From Hyposmocoma kahamanoa (lineage: Eukaryota > Arthropoda > Insecta > Lepidoptera > Cosmopterigidae): a DNA stretch of 64,000 bases. The DNA lies in contig NW_020653716.1 of NCBI RefSeq assembly GCF_003589595.1, positions 718,754-782,753 of the forward strand, in the 5' to 3' direction. The translations under genes were made by a program, and so were the position numbers. A model generated the notes under the pieces. That model was given only the letters and a program-made list of their open reading frames with translations, searched no databases and was not told where the DNA came from. This document shows, one piece after another, positions 1-13,900 of the stretch (within the stretch, counting starts at the first letter, position 1; every line of letters starts with the position of its first letter).

Positions 1-39
1 ACACGACGCAAGCACATAGAAAAATTCGTGAGGTCCGTT

Positions 40-180
40 GGTTCGTTCCGTGGCTTAGTTGGTATAGCGTCTGGCACGGTATGCAAGAAGACGTCTGTTC
101 GAATCCGACCGGATCGAAGGAATTTTTTCTGAGTGTTCGATCTTTGTATTAATAATTATAACAAACTAGTGGATTCTAAT
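40..180 (+). repeat. tRNA-derived SINE-like repeat (family C)
   Basis: The stretch has an A-box-like TAGTTGGTATAGCG and a B-box-like GTTCGAATCC, followed by a conserved tail (GAATTTTTTCTGAGTG, then TTCGATCTTTGTATTAATAAT). A related tail recurs at 1675-1720 and 45,970-46,015. The acceptor arms do not pair, so this is a retroposed tRNA-like element rather than a working tRNA gene. Confidence 0.55.
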
Positions 181-884
181 TATTTAGAAAGAAAGTGTCA
201 CTTTGCGTGATTATAATTTCATAAACCACAGCAGAAAGGGGCTTTTTAGTTTTAACCAAAATTCTATTGTCTATGGTACTCGCTACTGATCATGCATAAA
301 TATAATTATCTAATTTTTGTCCTAATAACCGGTAGCATTTCGAGACTAAATCGAAAAATGTGAAAATTAGATGTTTACCTATTGAGGAAACTTTATTGTT
401 TTATGTTTCTGATTAACGTCTGTGTTTGAATATATCGTGTAGTTACTCGTACAATATTTTATTTTTAAAGTGGATTTACCCCTCGAAAATCAAATCGAAG
501 ATTAGGAATTTTTCCTCTGCTCCCTCTTAATGCGTCAGACGCCGACCACACTGTGATCCGAATACGCTAATGCGTCGCGTCGCGACGCGACGCTTCGACT
601 CTGCACCAGTGTGAGTTGAGCCTTACAATGTCATTCCCTAATGATGCAATCGGAAAGTCAAAGTCACACCAAAATAAATTTTACGGCTCACAAGTAAGGG
701 TTCAATTTCAATTTGTTTAACACTTTTCTAGACATTTATCAACTCAGAACGAAATAGTCGGTTAGGGGGTCAAGTTTCTCTTAGGGCATCGACTGTACAT
801 TTCATAATAATAACAAAAATATGAATATAAATTATTTATTCACGTTTTGCATAATAACCTTTTTTTATTATTTTATATAATACC

Positions 885-1195
885 AAGCGACGACGGGACG
901 AACAAGTCGTGCGCCTGGTGGTAAGCGAACGCCCTTCCATAACAGTTCCATTGACACTCAGAGCTTGTAATCTCAAAGATCTTAGTGGCACTGCCACTGT
1001 GCACGTCACCCTGATACATAAGTTGACAAGTCCCAAGTGCCTGTAATTTCACCAGCACCGTTAGTTACCTTTTCAAACTGGAACGTAGTAATGCTACATT
1101 ACTGCTTTGCGGCAGAAATAGGTTAGGTGGCAGTACTTCCCGAGACGAGCTCTTTCACAAGGAGCTCTACGGACTTCGGTGGCTCAAGGGTTATG
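885..1195 (-). repeat. interspersed repeat, family E (minus copy)
   Basis: The conserved pieces are GGGACGAACAAGTCGTGCGCCT, a 'GCCACTG..CACGTCACCCTGA' block and TTTCACAAGGAGCTCTAC. The same blocks occur in plus orientation at 10,715-10,945 and 38,765-38,990 and partly at 45,790-45,860. Order and spacing are conserved, so this is one dispersed, probably SINE-like, family. Confidence 0.6.
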
Positions 1196-1278
1196 GGTAC
1201 TGCATGAGGAGATCACAGATTTGGTTCCTTGGTTACACAAATTTGGAAAACAAGTCCAGTGAAGAAACTTTCATAACG

Positions 1279-1500
1279 ATACCTCCAATGAACACTACGC
1301 CAACTAAATTTTTGGACTTTATCTGTTTTTGCTTTTATTTTTTTTTCTCAAAATTCGTTGTCTTTTTTTTAAATTTTGTTTTTTTACTTTTTTTCGCAAA
1401 ATTCGGGGAGCATAATATTAGTAAATAAATAAATATAGCTGTAAAATAACAGAAAAATTACCAAAAAATAAAGTTGGCGTAGTGTTTATTGGAGGATCGA
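1279..1500. mobile_element. short TIR element (MITE), copy 1
   Basis: The ends are inverted repeats of about 40 bp: CCTCCAATGAACACTACGCC on the left, and its near-complement ending in GGAGG at 1495 on the right. The core is T-rich. A second, more decayed copy lies at 42,770-42,960 with the same core (AACGTAATATTAGTAAATAAA-like). Non-autonomous DNA transposon. Confidence 0.6.
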
Positions 1501-1584
1501 TAAGTTCACTCACGTGGCGCTATAGCAAAAAAAAAACCTTTAAACCCAATAGAAGGATCTGTAGCAACACATAGAAAAGATGGC

Positions 1585-1720
1585 AAGTTCTGCTGGTTGG
1601 ATCCGTATCTCGGTTGGTACGAGCTGTAGCCTCGTTGGGGCAACAAACACTGGCTCGTGTTCACTCGAATGGAAGGAATTTTTCTTTGAGTTTGTTCGAT
1701 CTTTGTATCAATAATAACCC
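1585..1720 (+). repeat. SINE-like repeat, family C copy
   Basis: A diverged second copy of the element at 40-180. It has the degenerate A-box TCGGTTGGTACGAGCTGTAG and the shared tail GGAATTTTTCTTTGAGTTTG then TTCGATCTTTGTATCAATAAT. It ends about 50 bp before the first visible exon of the acyl-CoA synthetase gene. Confidence 0.5.
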
Positions 1721-1767
1721 CAGTTTTTCCCCCTCTTTATAAATTATTAATACATTCACGGTTTCAG

Positions 1768-1951
1768 ATATTACTTAAACTGCTCAGTGGGACACAGAAA
1801 GCATACGATAAAAACAGGCCTCGCCCTGATTCCTTGGTTCCACGCGTATGGATTTATTACATCGTGTGCAATGATGTCCTTGAATTTCCAAGTTGTTTTC
1901 CTTATACGTTTTGATGAGAAGCAATATTTGGAAACTATACAGAAATATAAG
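1768..1951 (+). CDS. acyl-CoA synthetase exon A
   Basis: It is preceded by a pyrimidine/AG acceptor (GGTTTCAG) and followed by the donor GTAAGG. It enters with one base of a split codon and ends on a codon boundary. It encodes the A4 region ([13 protein letters not shown]), where luciferase-like enzymes place part of the acid-binding pocket. Confidence 0.9.
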
Positions 1952-4900
1952 GTAAGGATAATTTTAATACATACAATTAATAAATAGTGTCATGCTTTAT
2001 AGCCACGCCACCCAATTTTTTTATTATGATATTACCCATTGTAATATACGGCTGACGTACATGATGTACATGTATTTTTTGTGTATCTGTACTATTAGTT
2101 TAAAAGAAAATAATAATAATTACGGTGGCGTTGCTACGGAGAAGTCTTGTAGCCACGCTACGTACTATTAATTAATACTTACAGATGCAATTTTAGCTAT
2201 TTTTTAGAAATTAGCCAATACACTAAACGCTGTGTGTTATGTACGTATAAAAAAATATGCTAAATATAAGTTAATTCGGCTACATTTCAATTGTTAAATT
2301 TCATAATAATGAAACGCCTTCACATTCATGTTACAAATGCTCTGTAGAGCATGACACTAATAATAAGTTTAATAAAAAACGTTATCAATAATGCACTTTT
2401 AAACAAAATTTATTACAACCATAGAAACCTAGTCCGCACACGCTAAGTGAGGCAAATTGAAGCGCTCCCCAAATACCTCGAAAATGATATGCATATAGCA
2501 TTTTTTTGGAAAATCGTGCCCGCCATCTTGGATTTAGAAATGAGTGCCATATTTGTAATGAGCACCCCCAAATACCTTGAAAACGATACCCACTTGCCAT
2601 TATTCGAAAAATCGTGCCCGCCATCTTAGATTTAGAAATGAGTGCCATATTCGAAATGAGCACCTCGAATACCTCGAAAATGATTCTCATATTGCATTTA
2701 TTTGAAAAGTCGTGTCTGTCATCGTGTATTCAGGTATAAATGCCATTTCCATAAGTATTACCAAAAATAAATTTTTGAAAATTCTTGCCACTTGACATTG
2801 TCGATCGACAAAACCAAGCATATCTGTAGGCACCTGACCGACAAAATCGAGCAAATCTGTAGGCACCTGATCGACAATGTCGGGCAAATATGTAGGCACC
2901 TTTAACTTAATGATGAGTTAAGCAAGATACAATTTCCCCACTTTTGAGGGAAATGTTATTTCTTGGCATCATTATTAGTATATTTGTGGGCGTGCCGACG
3001 AGCGTAGATACAAGTTGCTTACGCCTACATGAATTTGATTTTTGCCTCACTTGTGACAGTTCGTTTGATATGAAACTCATTCTATGCGTTATTATTCTAA
3101 GATTACAACAACTAAAACCTATACTATGGTCTAGAGTGGACCCCTTTATAAAAAACATACTTGTTGTGATACCGATGAAGGTTGACTCAAATCCGTATGT
3201 AGCATTGGTGAAAGGCGCATATCGCGCACTAAACCAAATTTACGAGAAACGAAGAACGAATGACATCTATGACACGACAAAATGGCGGCACAAACATGTT
3301 TATGATGGGGGCAATAGGGATATTGTGTTGTTGTCTTTAGACGATGAAAAAAAATAAAAGAAAGGAGCTGCCTTATCTACGGAATAAACGTGCCTACCTA
3401 AAATGTCCACCACAACTGGCGGATGTCTTTAGTGTTGTACCATCATCGATAAGTCAATATCGACATGCAAATGTATGGCTTGAATATTGAAATAGTTTTT
3501 TTTGTTGTTTGTAATTTGTATAGTTTACTGTAATCAAATTATGATTAAAATGTTTACTTAAAGTATATCAATATTCATTGTCATATGGGAATATCCGGGA
3601 TGATAGATATGATATTTTGAATTTATTATTTTGCATTTATAAATGCTCACATATTACGAAAAATAATTTAAATCAGGTGATCTCTATGCTTTTCCAATCT
3701 CAAGACTGATATTAGATTTTTTTTAAAAGGTTTCCAAATAGTTTAAGCTGTTTTGTATTTATGTATTGGTATAGAATTAATATCAGTGATTTTGATTTAG
3801 GTGAATCTAATACTTCCATTTAATTTGCATATAAATAAAATTATGGGAAATGAAAAAATTTTTCGGATTTAAATCGCGTATATTTGTTTTTCAAACAAAC
3901 CTAATTTGTTTGAAAAACAAATATATGTGTAACAATCGCGAAAACCTAAGTACTCGATAAATAAAATTGCTTATATAATTGTAACAACATTATCGATAAT
4001 CATAATATCAGACATAATATTAATACTAGGTAAGTTTATTTGCCTAAAACATGGTATAACAGAAGATTAACAAGAGACAGTGTCAGTACAACATTACATT
4101 ATTTCATTTAAGAACCCTAGTAAGCCTACTAACTATCCGGTATGGTTTTCTGCTGAGACTATATATTTAAACAAACTCAAAAACAAATCTCACAAAATGT
4201 ACAAAGAAACAAACTATCAGCTCTATTATGGTTTCTTCTACTACTATAGGAAAATGGTTCTGAGAGGATCAAAATGCGATTTGATTAAATATTATAAAAT
4301 GGTTCAGGGTGATATCAAGCGAAATCCTTTATTATTCTGGGCGTTTGTGAAGAAGCACAAAATGTCATGTCAGCCAGCTACATTTGGTACCACGGGCCCA
4401 CAGGAGATAGTTGACTCATTTGCTCAATTTTTTCAAAGTGTCTTCCTCCCTACTCTACCAAATCTCTGTGTTGAAAAAGCTTATGATAGTGCTACTACTT
4501 TTCCACATCTTGCCACTTTCCAGAGACATATTAGTGTTGATGGAATTAACGAGATTGACGTGCGCAAAGCTATCAAACGCCTAGCACCTAAATACACACA
4601 GGGCCCTGACGGGATCCCTCAGTTTGTGGTCAAAGATTGCTGCGAAGTATTTGTTAAACCATTTTGTTATTTATATAACCTATCAATTGGAACAAACTTA
4701 TACCCACGACGTTGGAAATTAATCTAAAGCAATACCTGTACACAAGAGTATCGTTGAAGGGTGATATAAGAAATTACCGGCCTATTGCTATTCTCTCAGT
4801 ATTTGCAAAAATATTCGAAACTGTGCTCTATTCGACCATTACAGCTGCGTGGATGGTTTTGTGACGAACAACACGGTTTTTTTGCCGCAGCGCTCAACTA

Positions 4901-7900
4901 CGTCCAATCTTCTGAATTTAACTACCTTAATTGGGTCAAAAATGGATCAGAATACTCAGGTTGATGTTGCCTATTTCGACTTCCGAAAAGCTTTTGATCG
5001 GGTCAACAATGACCAATTATTTATAAAAATGGGTGTTGCGGGATTTACTACTCAGTTAATGAAATTCTTCGCGTATTTTCAAGATAGAAAGCAGTACGTT
5101 GAATACGAAAACTTTAAATCTTCCCCTTATACAGTTGCTTCTGGTATAGGGCAAGGTAGCAGTCTCGGCCCTCTCCTTTTTTTTACTGCTTGTAAATGAC
5201 CTTCCTACATCTGTAAAATCTTCTGTCTGCCTTATGTTTGCTAACGATGTCAAACTCGCTTTACCGGTGAAGTGCACCGCGGACTTTGATCTACTCCAAG
5301 CTGATATTAACAGCATTTTCGCTTGGAGCCGGGACACAACTTGGAGACGTGGCATTGATGGCGCACTGAGCACAAGAACGGAAGTATTATTAGATTCATT
5401 TATTCTCGATTTTTATTTTTGGTGAATCCATCTGATTATTCGTAATGGCGATGTGAGTATACTAAAATCAGAAAAAAAAATAGTTTTGTACTTAAATCAT
5501 ACCACACACAATATACGAAACAGAACATACGAGTATGTATAACAATATTATCGGAACAACGAAAGCCCGTGAAAGGTACAGGATTTATCCTTGTCGCTGT
5601 GTGCCACACGGTATTGATTTTTTTTCAACCTGGCCTTGTTGACACATTGTTTTTCTAATATTCTTCGAGTGCATGACGTCGTGGGAGGAGTCTCCTTTCG
5701 TGCACCCCACACATCATCTGGTTTTGTTGGATCAAAATAATGGAGATAAATAGGGAACCTAACCAGGCGGGTTGCGCACAGAGAACACTCCTACTCCTAC
5801 ACGTCGAATTCCAAGATGGTGTGGCCGAGAAGCTGATCTTCGCGCACCAAGGCCGAGTAGTTGCTCTGCGTAAACAGCGGCGAGTTGTCGTTCGTGTCGA
5901 TCAGTTCCACGTTGACGAGCGCGGTCGTTTCGAGCGTGGGCCAATCTTGGTCTCGCGCTCACAATTCTAGTACGTACGTACGCGGGCGTCGTTTCGCGAT
6001 CGAACTGCTTCGTCACCGAGATGTACCCTACCACCGGTATACCTACCTAATATATTAGGAGCCTGGACTAACATAAGTCAATGCGTAAATGTTCCAGGTA
6101 AACATGACAACTTTAGTACCGCCACTAGCTGTGTTCCTGGCTAAACACCCGTTGGTGACCAATTACGACTTGACGTCACTTAACGAGATCTGGTGCGGGG
6201 CTGCGCCGCTCTCCAGCGAAGTCCAGAAAACAATCACTGCGAGGTAACATAATAATAAACATTTATTTCAGACATTACAAATCTGTAGTATGACAAAATT
6301 TTGAATAAGAAATTAAATAACAATTATTATTAACCGATAACATGGTATGAGATCCAATGACACGTACGCTCGACTCGCAAATGTTAGCTATTCTTTGTCT
6401 AAGAGAAAAAACTATTATTAGACATACTGGTGTATGTCTAATAATAGTTTTTATAATCAATATTATTTACTTAACACTTCGCACTTTTAGAATGAAAGTG
6501 ATCACCACAAAATTTTTACTTTTTGGGAAAATGCAAAATAAGTATGATGTTGTGACATTTTCATATTATCAAATTTTTAGTCTTGGAGTACAAAAGGCAA
6601 TGGCCTTGTTAGTTTATCATGGTCCATGGTAAAATAATGATGGAACATTCAGCTTTATAACATTGAAAACAGTTAAACAATTTAAATAAAATGAAATTTA
6701 CAAAACACTAATTACTATAAGGTCACTATTTACTGAACTTTTTTTGTTGTCATTTGACCTAATAAAAAAGTAAGCCTCTTTCATTTTCACCAGCTAAGCA
6801 AGATGTTATTACCTTATCAAAATGAAGGCGTTTTAATTATAAAAGAAAATCCTGTAAATGTAATAAAGTTAGTCCCAGTGCCCACTGACAGGTCGGGACG
6901 GCAAGGGATTTTTAGGTGACGAATAGTAATGTACCTTAAGATTATGGCTTTATAGTTGCAATTTTAGTGATAATGATCGTAGCTGCAAAATGAAGCTGCG
7001 ATGTGCTTAACCATTAGCTTGACGCCATGCAACTATAGCATTCAATACACGTCACGCAACGTTGTAGCGACGGTGTGCTTCAGCACACCTAAAGATACCT
7101 GCCGGCTATGTCTAAGTCTATGTCTATGTCTAAGGGTACCGTGGCATGTTTAAAGATGCCGCAACATAATTGCCGTCAGTGTGTGCTTGCATATAGGGTT
7201 ACTGAAGGATCGACTGCCGTCCCGTTCTGTCAGGGGACGCCTCTGGTCTAAGTCGTGTTTGTAAAAAAGTTTTAAGGATGATTTTTTGGAACGGAAACGT
7301 CTCAATTCTATTCGGCTAATTTCACCACTATTTCAATTACTTTTTGCAGTCTTCAATCCTCTTTGGGTATATTGGGATTTGGGTATATATACTACCTACT
7401 GTCACTTTGTGAATCACGTCTCTTAAGCAAGTAATTTACCAATAGTGATGGAGATGAGTATCTGGATGATGAAAGACATCTTGAAACAGAACAAGATCGT
7501 ATGCTTGGGACAGAAGGAAATGTTTGAAATAGAAGGAAGATGCGCAATCGGTTCATCGGTTGATTTTCGATGTCGCTTGAAGGCGGTGAATCACCACCCA
7601 GACAGATTAAAAGTCTTTCGCTGCGTGTTCTATTTATTATCTCTGCGAATTTTTAGCCTCTTAAGCCATTCCTTTCTCTGTTTTCTTTCTGACATTTGAT
7701 CAATAGATAATGCTTATTCTTTTATTCTTTTCGCTTTTAGAAAGTTTATTCTATGTATTATCGTAAAATATTATATAGTAGGTATAGTGTCTTTATAGTT
7801 TGTATCATTGTAAATGGACTTTGCACACGACATGGAAGTGACATTTTCGTCACTTTCTTAATGATGATTTAAATAAATATTTATATTGTGTAAATTTAAG

Positions 7901-10900
7901 TAAAAACCATATTAATATAAACTACCTCGATTAATTTTAAATAGGAATTGACTAAGTTATACACGTATATCGTTTTTTTAATACATATGCACAAAAAAAG
8001 TTGCAGAAATGAGAATGGTCCATCTACCTATAAAACAGTAACTATAGTTTTGAATGACTAGAAATTGGGTTGAGATGGGAAGAACTGCATGAATGGAATA
8101 CATTTAAATTATGCAACTTATGAGTGAATCATGTCGAAGACACATCAGCACTGCGCCTATTCATTAAAGATATTAATTAAAGATAAGCGCAATAAGTACT
8201 TTACGCTCAAGGTTTGATGACATGACTACTTAAAAAATGCTTTTGGCCGCGGTGCTGATAATTGACTATATTACTATACATACAATATCAAGTAGTGGTA
8301 AGATGGAGTTAACAATAGCATGTGGGTTCCAAAATACAATAGAAAGGGAAAATTTGTAGGACTGGCATCCCACTAATCCGTCAAGGCTACGGACTGACCG
8401 AGGTGACAATGGCTTGTTGTGTTGACGTGCTGGGGAGAGTCAAGGAGGGTTCCTGCGGTCCGCCTGCACCTGGCATGAAAATTAAGGTAATTTAACGGAC
8501 TTTAGCGGTACAGCAATGGATTAATATACCTCTACCAATATGTGGAAACACCATTCTAACTAAAAACTAAAAAAAAATATTCATTAGTCTATCGAAGTCT
8601 ACTGCTGGGTATAGCTATGTGGAGTGTGTGGGTTAATATAGCAGCCCTTCGCAGATCGTCAATCTATCAGATAGATAGAGAAAAAATATTAACCAAAATG
8701 TTTTATTAACCCGAAAACACTTAAAACGCATGCAGCATTTTTGCTGTTACAACAACTAACTTTAGTCCTTAGCCACAGTTGCAACATTTCAACGCACCGA
8801 GAGTCCGTGACATGTCACGGGTACTTGCTACGTATGTGGATCGACTGTAATAACGTAATAATGCATATTTACAGTTTATATTTCTTTATAGCTTTGACAA
8901 GCATATTTATACATTTTTTGTACCAATTCATACTTCAATGATGTTAACACGACGGAAACCCGTGACCAATAGAGTATTCAATGTTTTGATATCTTTGACA
9001 AAACTATATATTTAAAACTGTCGAAAATAACATTTCATTTCTTATATCGAGTTCTTAGGTTTTCGCGATTGTTACACATAGGAAATGAAACTATTTTTCC
9101 GGATTTAAATCGCGTATATTTGTTTTTTCAAACAAACCGACGTTTCGGGCCCTTTACAGATCCCATGGTATATAGTTCTAATAGTTTAGATCCAATAGTT
9201 TCATTTCTTGATAAATCTTTTCGTATGAAAAACAATCGTCTTCAATTCAATCAATTTTTTTCAACCATTATTCAGCGTGTGCGCGTCGACTGCTTGCCGA
9301 TCTGATCCGTGACCAGCTGTAGCAGAAAATTGCGGCGTGTCTGTCACGCGTGACAAACACAAAAGTGTGGTCGGTTGCTACACCCGGACAAGGACAGAAA
9401 AATCTCTGAAGAAACCGCCTTGCGACGGATCGGATCGTGGCATGTGACATCGGAGCGTGACAGTACAAAATCACCGTCCACTTTAGACTATGGGAATTCC
9501 ATCCTCTAAGCCGTCCAAACCTGTTACAATGTCACGCGGTGATGTCATGGCAAAATATGCGTTTCGTCTCAAAGGCTCACTCGTGGATCGTAGCGTGTCA
9601 TTTGTCCGCCGGACATACTTGTGTTTTTTTGTCACGCGTATCTGTTACGATAACTGAGTCTGGTGCGTTGAAATGCACAAATGTGGACCCACGTTAAGAC
9701 TTCGATGTATTCGTACAATTTTTTTACAACTTATATACGCCAACGTCAGCTGTTACTGTTTCGAAGTAATAAAAATACCCTCTGTAAGGAAGTATAAAAA
9801 AATACTGATTTCACGAGTAGATTTTTTTTATTTTGTACCTATAGACTTCCACTGTACCGCATAGAGTAGTAAAGCGTTACCGGTATAGTGCGGTCCAGGT
9901 TGAGGGCAACCTTTATTTGGTTGTATTCCTGTATTTAGTTGGGAATGATTTATTAAATAATTGGTTTAGTTCTTAGTTAAAAGGTTTGGGATAATAGTTT
10001 GTTTACTAATCAATAACTTGTTTACATTATCTGCTTCTACACATATCAAATTTATGAATATATCATCAGTTCTTCGGCTCTGAAGACGGCTCCGTAGTAT
10101 TTCAAACCTCCAGGTCTTCTGCGACAAATAAGCAATTTCGCCACATCGTCGGGAATAGTGCAAATCCGAGTATGTAGTATTGGTAAATATATATATCCGC
10201 ACTAAACCAAATTTTACAGGAGAGGGATTTAACGCTATTACTTTGTTATTTCAATAGCTACTACATTCATTTTTGCACAGTATGCAATAATTTATCTTGT
10301 CTACGGAGGACTAATAACAATAGATACTCGCAAATCACGATAATTTGGTTGCCACGACATTACATGACACGACATACTTTAGGAAATAAAATATCACAAT
10401 GCTAGTTGCCTGCGATTACACTATCCCCGACGGCCCATTTTTATTTTAAAAATTATCAAAACAAAACCTTGAATATAACGAGTTTGTGTAACCATTGCAT
10501 AATAAAATTTACGTCAGCTGTGTAATGTACAAACTATATATATCCTAGCCAAAAACAGGTCGCGCATTTTCCGGAGAATTTTCGCGCAGTCTCTATAATT
10601 CGTGTAACTATGGGTTGTAAGTTACACATAATAAAGTTTCTTTTTCTCCACAAAAAAGACATTACATTAATGTAAATATTTTAGTATTATCATTCACATT
10701 TTGGATATTTAGTAGCAGTAAAGCTCCTTGTGCAAAAGTTCGTTCGGGGAGGTACTGCCACTTTACCTATTTCAGCTGGTGAAATTGCAGGTACATGAGA
10801 TTTGTCAACTTATGTCTCAGGGTGACGGGCGCAGTGGCAGTGCCCCTCAAATCTTTGTGGCACTGCAACTGTTGAAACTGGGCAAACGTGTCGTTTACCA

Positions 10901-13900
10901 CCAGGTGCACGACTTGTTCGTTCCGATACCATAACAAAAATAGTTGGATAACAAATTTTATCGTTATGCAGGTGATAGACATAGAAACCGGCAAGAAATT
11001 AGGTCCGAAGCAAGAAGGTGAATTGTGGATTAAGTCTCCACTCCGTATGAAAGGCTATATGGGCGATATGGCTTCCAGCGACGCCTTGTTCGATGCCGAG
11101 GGTTATGTACGAACTGGTGACATTGGCTATTATGATAACGAAGGATACTTCTTTATTGTTGATCGTTTAAAAGAACTTATCAAGTATAAGGGATTCCAGG
11201 TATGTATATTAAGTTGTATTGATTGTTTTAGCTTTAGCCTTACTTGACTAATTCATCAATAAACAAATATATAACTGCCACCGTGGTGGCCGAACGGTTA
11301 CCATGCCGGACTGCCACGCAAAGGTCCTAGATTCGATTCCCGGGCCGGGAGAAATATTTGAATGGCCTACATTTATTTCTCTCGTGAGTTTGGGTGTAAT
11401 TTGTGGTTGTTTATGTGTGTCCATGGCACCCGCGACATAGGGTATCCATAGGGCGGGACTATGTTGAGTGTGTGCGTAATAAAAAAAAAATATTGCAATT
11501 AAGTTTTCACCAAGTTTACTAGTATTAAATGCTTTTTGTTAATATAATTTACAAGATAAAAACAGGCACATTGAATAATTTATATTAGTAGTGGGTCACC
11601 CTTTTATTACTCCTTTCATTTCTTATATCACCGCTATAAAAAATTTAGGCCAGATGTTCCCAAAATTTTTTGTCTCGTAATTTTTTCTGTTTCGCCTAGA
11701 TCCCCCGCGTTTCCAATGCTACACACTTAGTAGATAAGTTTACCTGTAAAGCGAGGAACTGTAAAAAACACATGTTAAGTATCATATAGTTGGTTCACTA
11801 TTAACTACCGCGTGTTTACACTTTTTTACTTTAGAACCTTGCGAGTGGCTGGACGTGAAAATTTTCCTTGGTAAAGCCGAAGCTTTTTGAAAAAACAAAA
11901 AGCACTTGCTTTAACAAAATTTCTTTTCCGTTAAAAAGGCGCTTATTAGGAGTTTTCCTATCTACCTATATATATATATAGATAGATGTATATATATTGT
12001 AGTATCTAGTATATTGTGTCCTAATACGTGTTGACTTATTAGGACACAATATACTAGATACTAGTTCACTTCATTTCACGGGATAACTTATTCTACACAT
12101 AAAATAACCATAGCTAAAGTAATTTTATATTTTGTGCTGCCCGTCGCGATACGAAAGTATGTAAACAAACACATGAATGTTAAGTGTTGCTATTTTAATT
12201 ACCTACGAATTACAATGACCTTCTACATACATTCGTTACGTAGCCCTATTAAAAAGAAACACCCAAAAATGTAGATACATATGTAATACTATTTAGCGTT
12301 AAGATTTACAAAATAGAAATTAACCATAATAATAATAATAACGCCCACACTCAACATAGCCCCGCACTGCCATGGACACACACATAGCCAAGCACTTAAT
12401 AAGGCGGATCACAATGATTCAAAATGCATTCTTGTAACAACTTTATAATGAAATAAATGATTTGATTTAATTTTTATGCAATATAATAGTAATGTGAATT
12501 ATTCCATCTGGTAAGTCAAAATTATGGTCACGACCTGCCTCAACGGGATCCACTGTAGACGTCCATTAACGTCTCAGCACCCTCTATTTTTTCCGCTGAC
12601 ACGACCTCTTGTAGGTGAGTGGACCCCTAGGGGTTGATATAGACAACTTTGAGTTAGAGTTATAGGTTTAAGCAATATTAACACTGCCTGCCACTATTTG
12701 TAGAACGTTGACGTTTATCGTTTGCATGAGCCTAAAGTATAGAATATGTACAAATAAACGAAACACGGATCTCATTACTTCCACAAAGGATCCCGCGCCC
12801 AGCAGTAACGTATATGGATTGTTGATCGGTCTTATGTCTATTCATAGGTGGCACCCGCAGAGCTGGAAGCTCTACTTTTACAGCACCCTGCGATCGCAGA
12901 CTGCGCCGTAGTGGGTCTACCAGACGAGGTAGCCGGCGAACTGCCACTGGCCTTCGTTGTTCCACAACCTGGCGTCAAGGTCACTGAGAGCGATATTGTC
13001 AAATACGTCGGATCAAAGGTTAGTAGTACTATTTAACTAATTAAATAAATAAAATTGCAGTATATGGAAATTGGAGGTGGGGTGAGTGCATCCCACACTC
13101 ACTGTGCTCACCTGTAACGCCTACTCTAAATATACCCTGACTTTTGCTCATCTCACTACATCCGAACCTAATTCCCAGACTTGGCCATAGCATAAAACAA
13201 GTAGGGCAACTCCCACCTTTTCGGCGCGTGACTACACTTCGCTAGGAGCGTAGGGTTGTCACATTATTATTTTTGTTTTACCTACAGATTGTAAACATAA
13301 TTAATATGATTAATAGTAACAACGCTCCGTTGCATGCGTCGCGCCGTTCTGAATTTGCGGCCTTAGACAGATTTAGGAGCGTCGTTACTCGTCATCGAAC
13401 ATTACTGCGTTCTATCACTAACGTGATAAATATAATATATTAATTATTGATAAATGACTTGAACATTTCGCACCCCTCATGGAACAATGGCATAAGTGGA
13501 GTTAATGTCAAACATGTTTATAGCTCTATTAGATACCGAAAAATATATCCCACATCCTCTCCAATTCTTCTTACGCTATCTACAACATTCAAAGTCAAAG
13601 AATCATTTATTCCATAGGTAAAATAAATTTATACTTGGAAACGTCATATTTAAGCTACTGCTCGTTCACTACGCTGACTTTCCTGAGAAGAACGAGCAAG
13701 AAACTCTGCGGATTACTCTTTTCAAATAAACTTAAATGCTATGAAATACACTTTGAATCAAATTTGTGTGGATTCTGGAGCCATGTCGTCTTTCCATACA
13801 TCTTTATCTAATACGTAGTCTTTAATTTAGCAATATGACTTTTCAATCAAAATATTTTTAATGTGGTTTTTAAACTTAGGAAATGATAATCTTAATATAA

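Noticed and set aside
45..125. Possible tRNA gene at the left edge
   Set aside because: A and B boxes are present but the acceptor and anticodon stems do not pair, and related copies with a common non-tRNA tail occur in the window. It is a SINE head.
1..1767. Upstream exons of the acyl-CoA synthetase (A3 motif) inside the window
   Set aside because: No frame encodes an SSGTTG-like motif between splice sites; the region is SINE and MITE sequence.
2385..2900. Open frames on both strands as coding genes
   Set aside because: They are explained by two degenerate tandem repeats.
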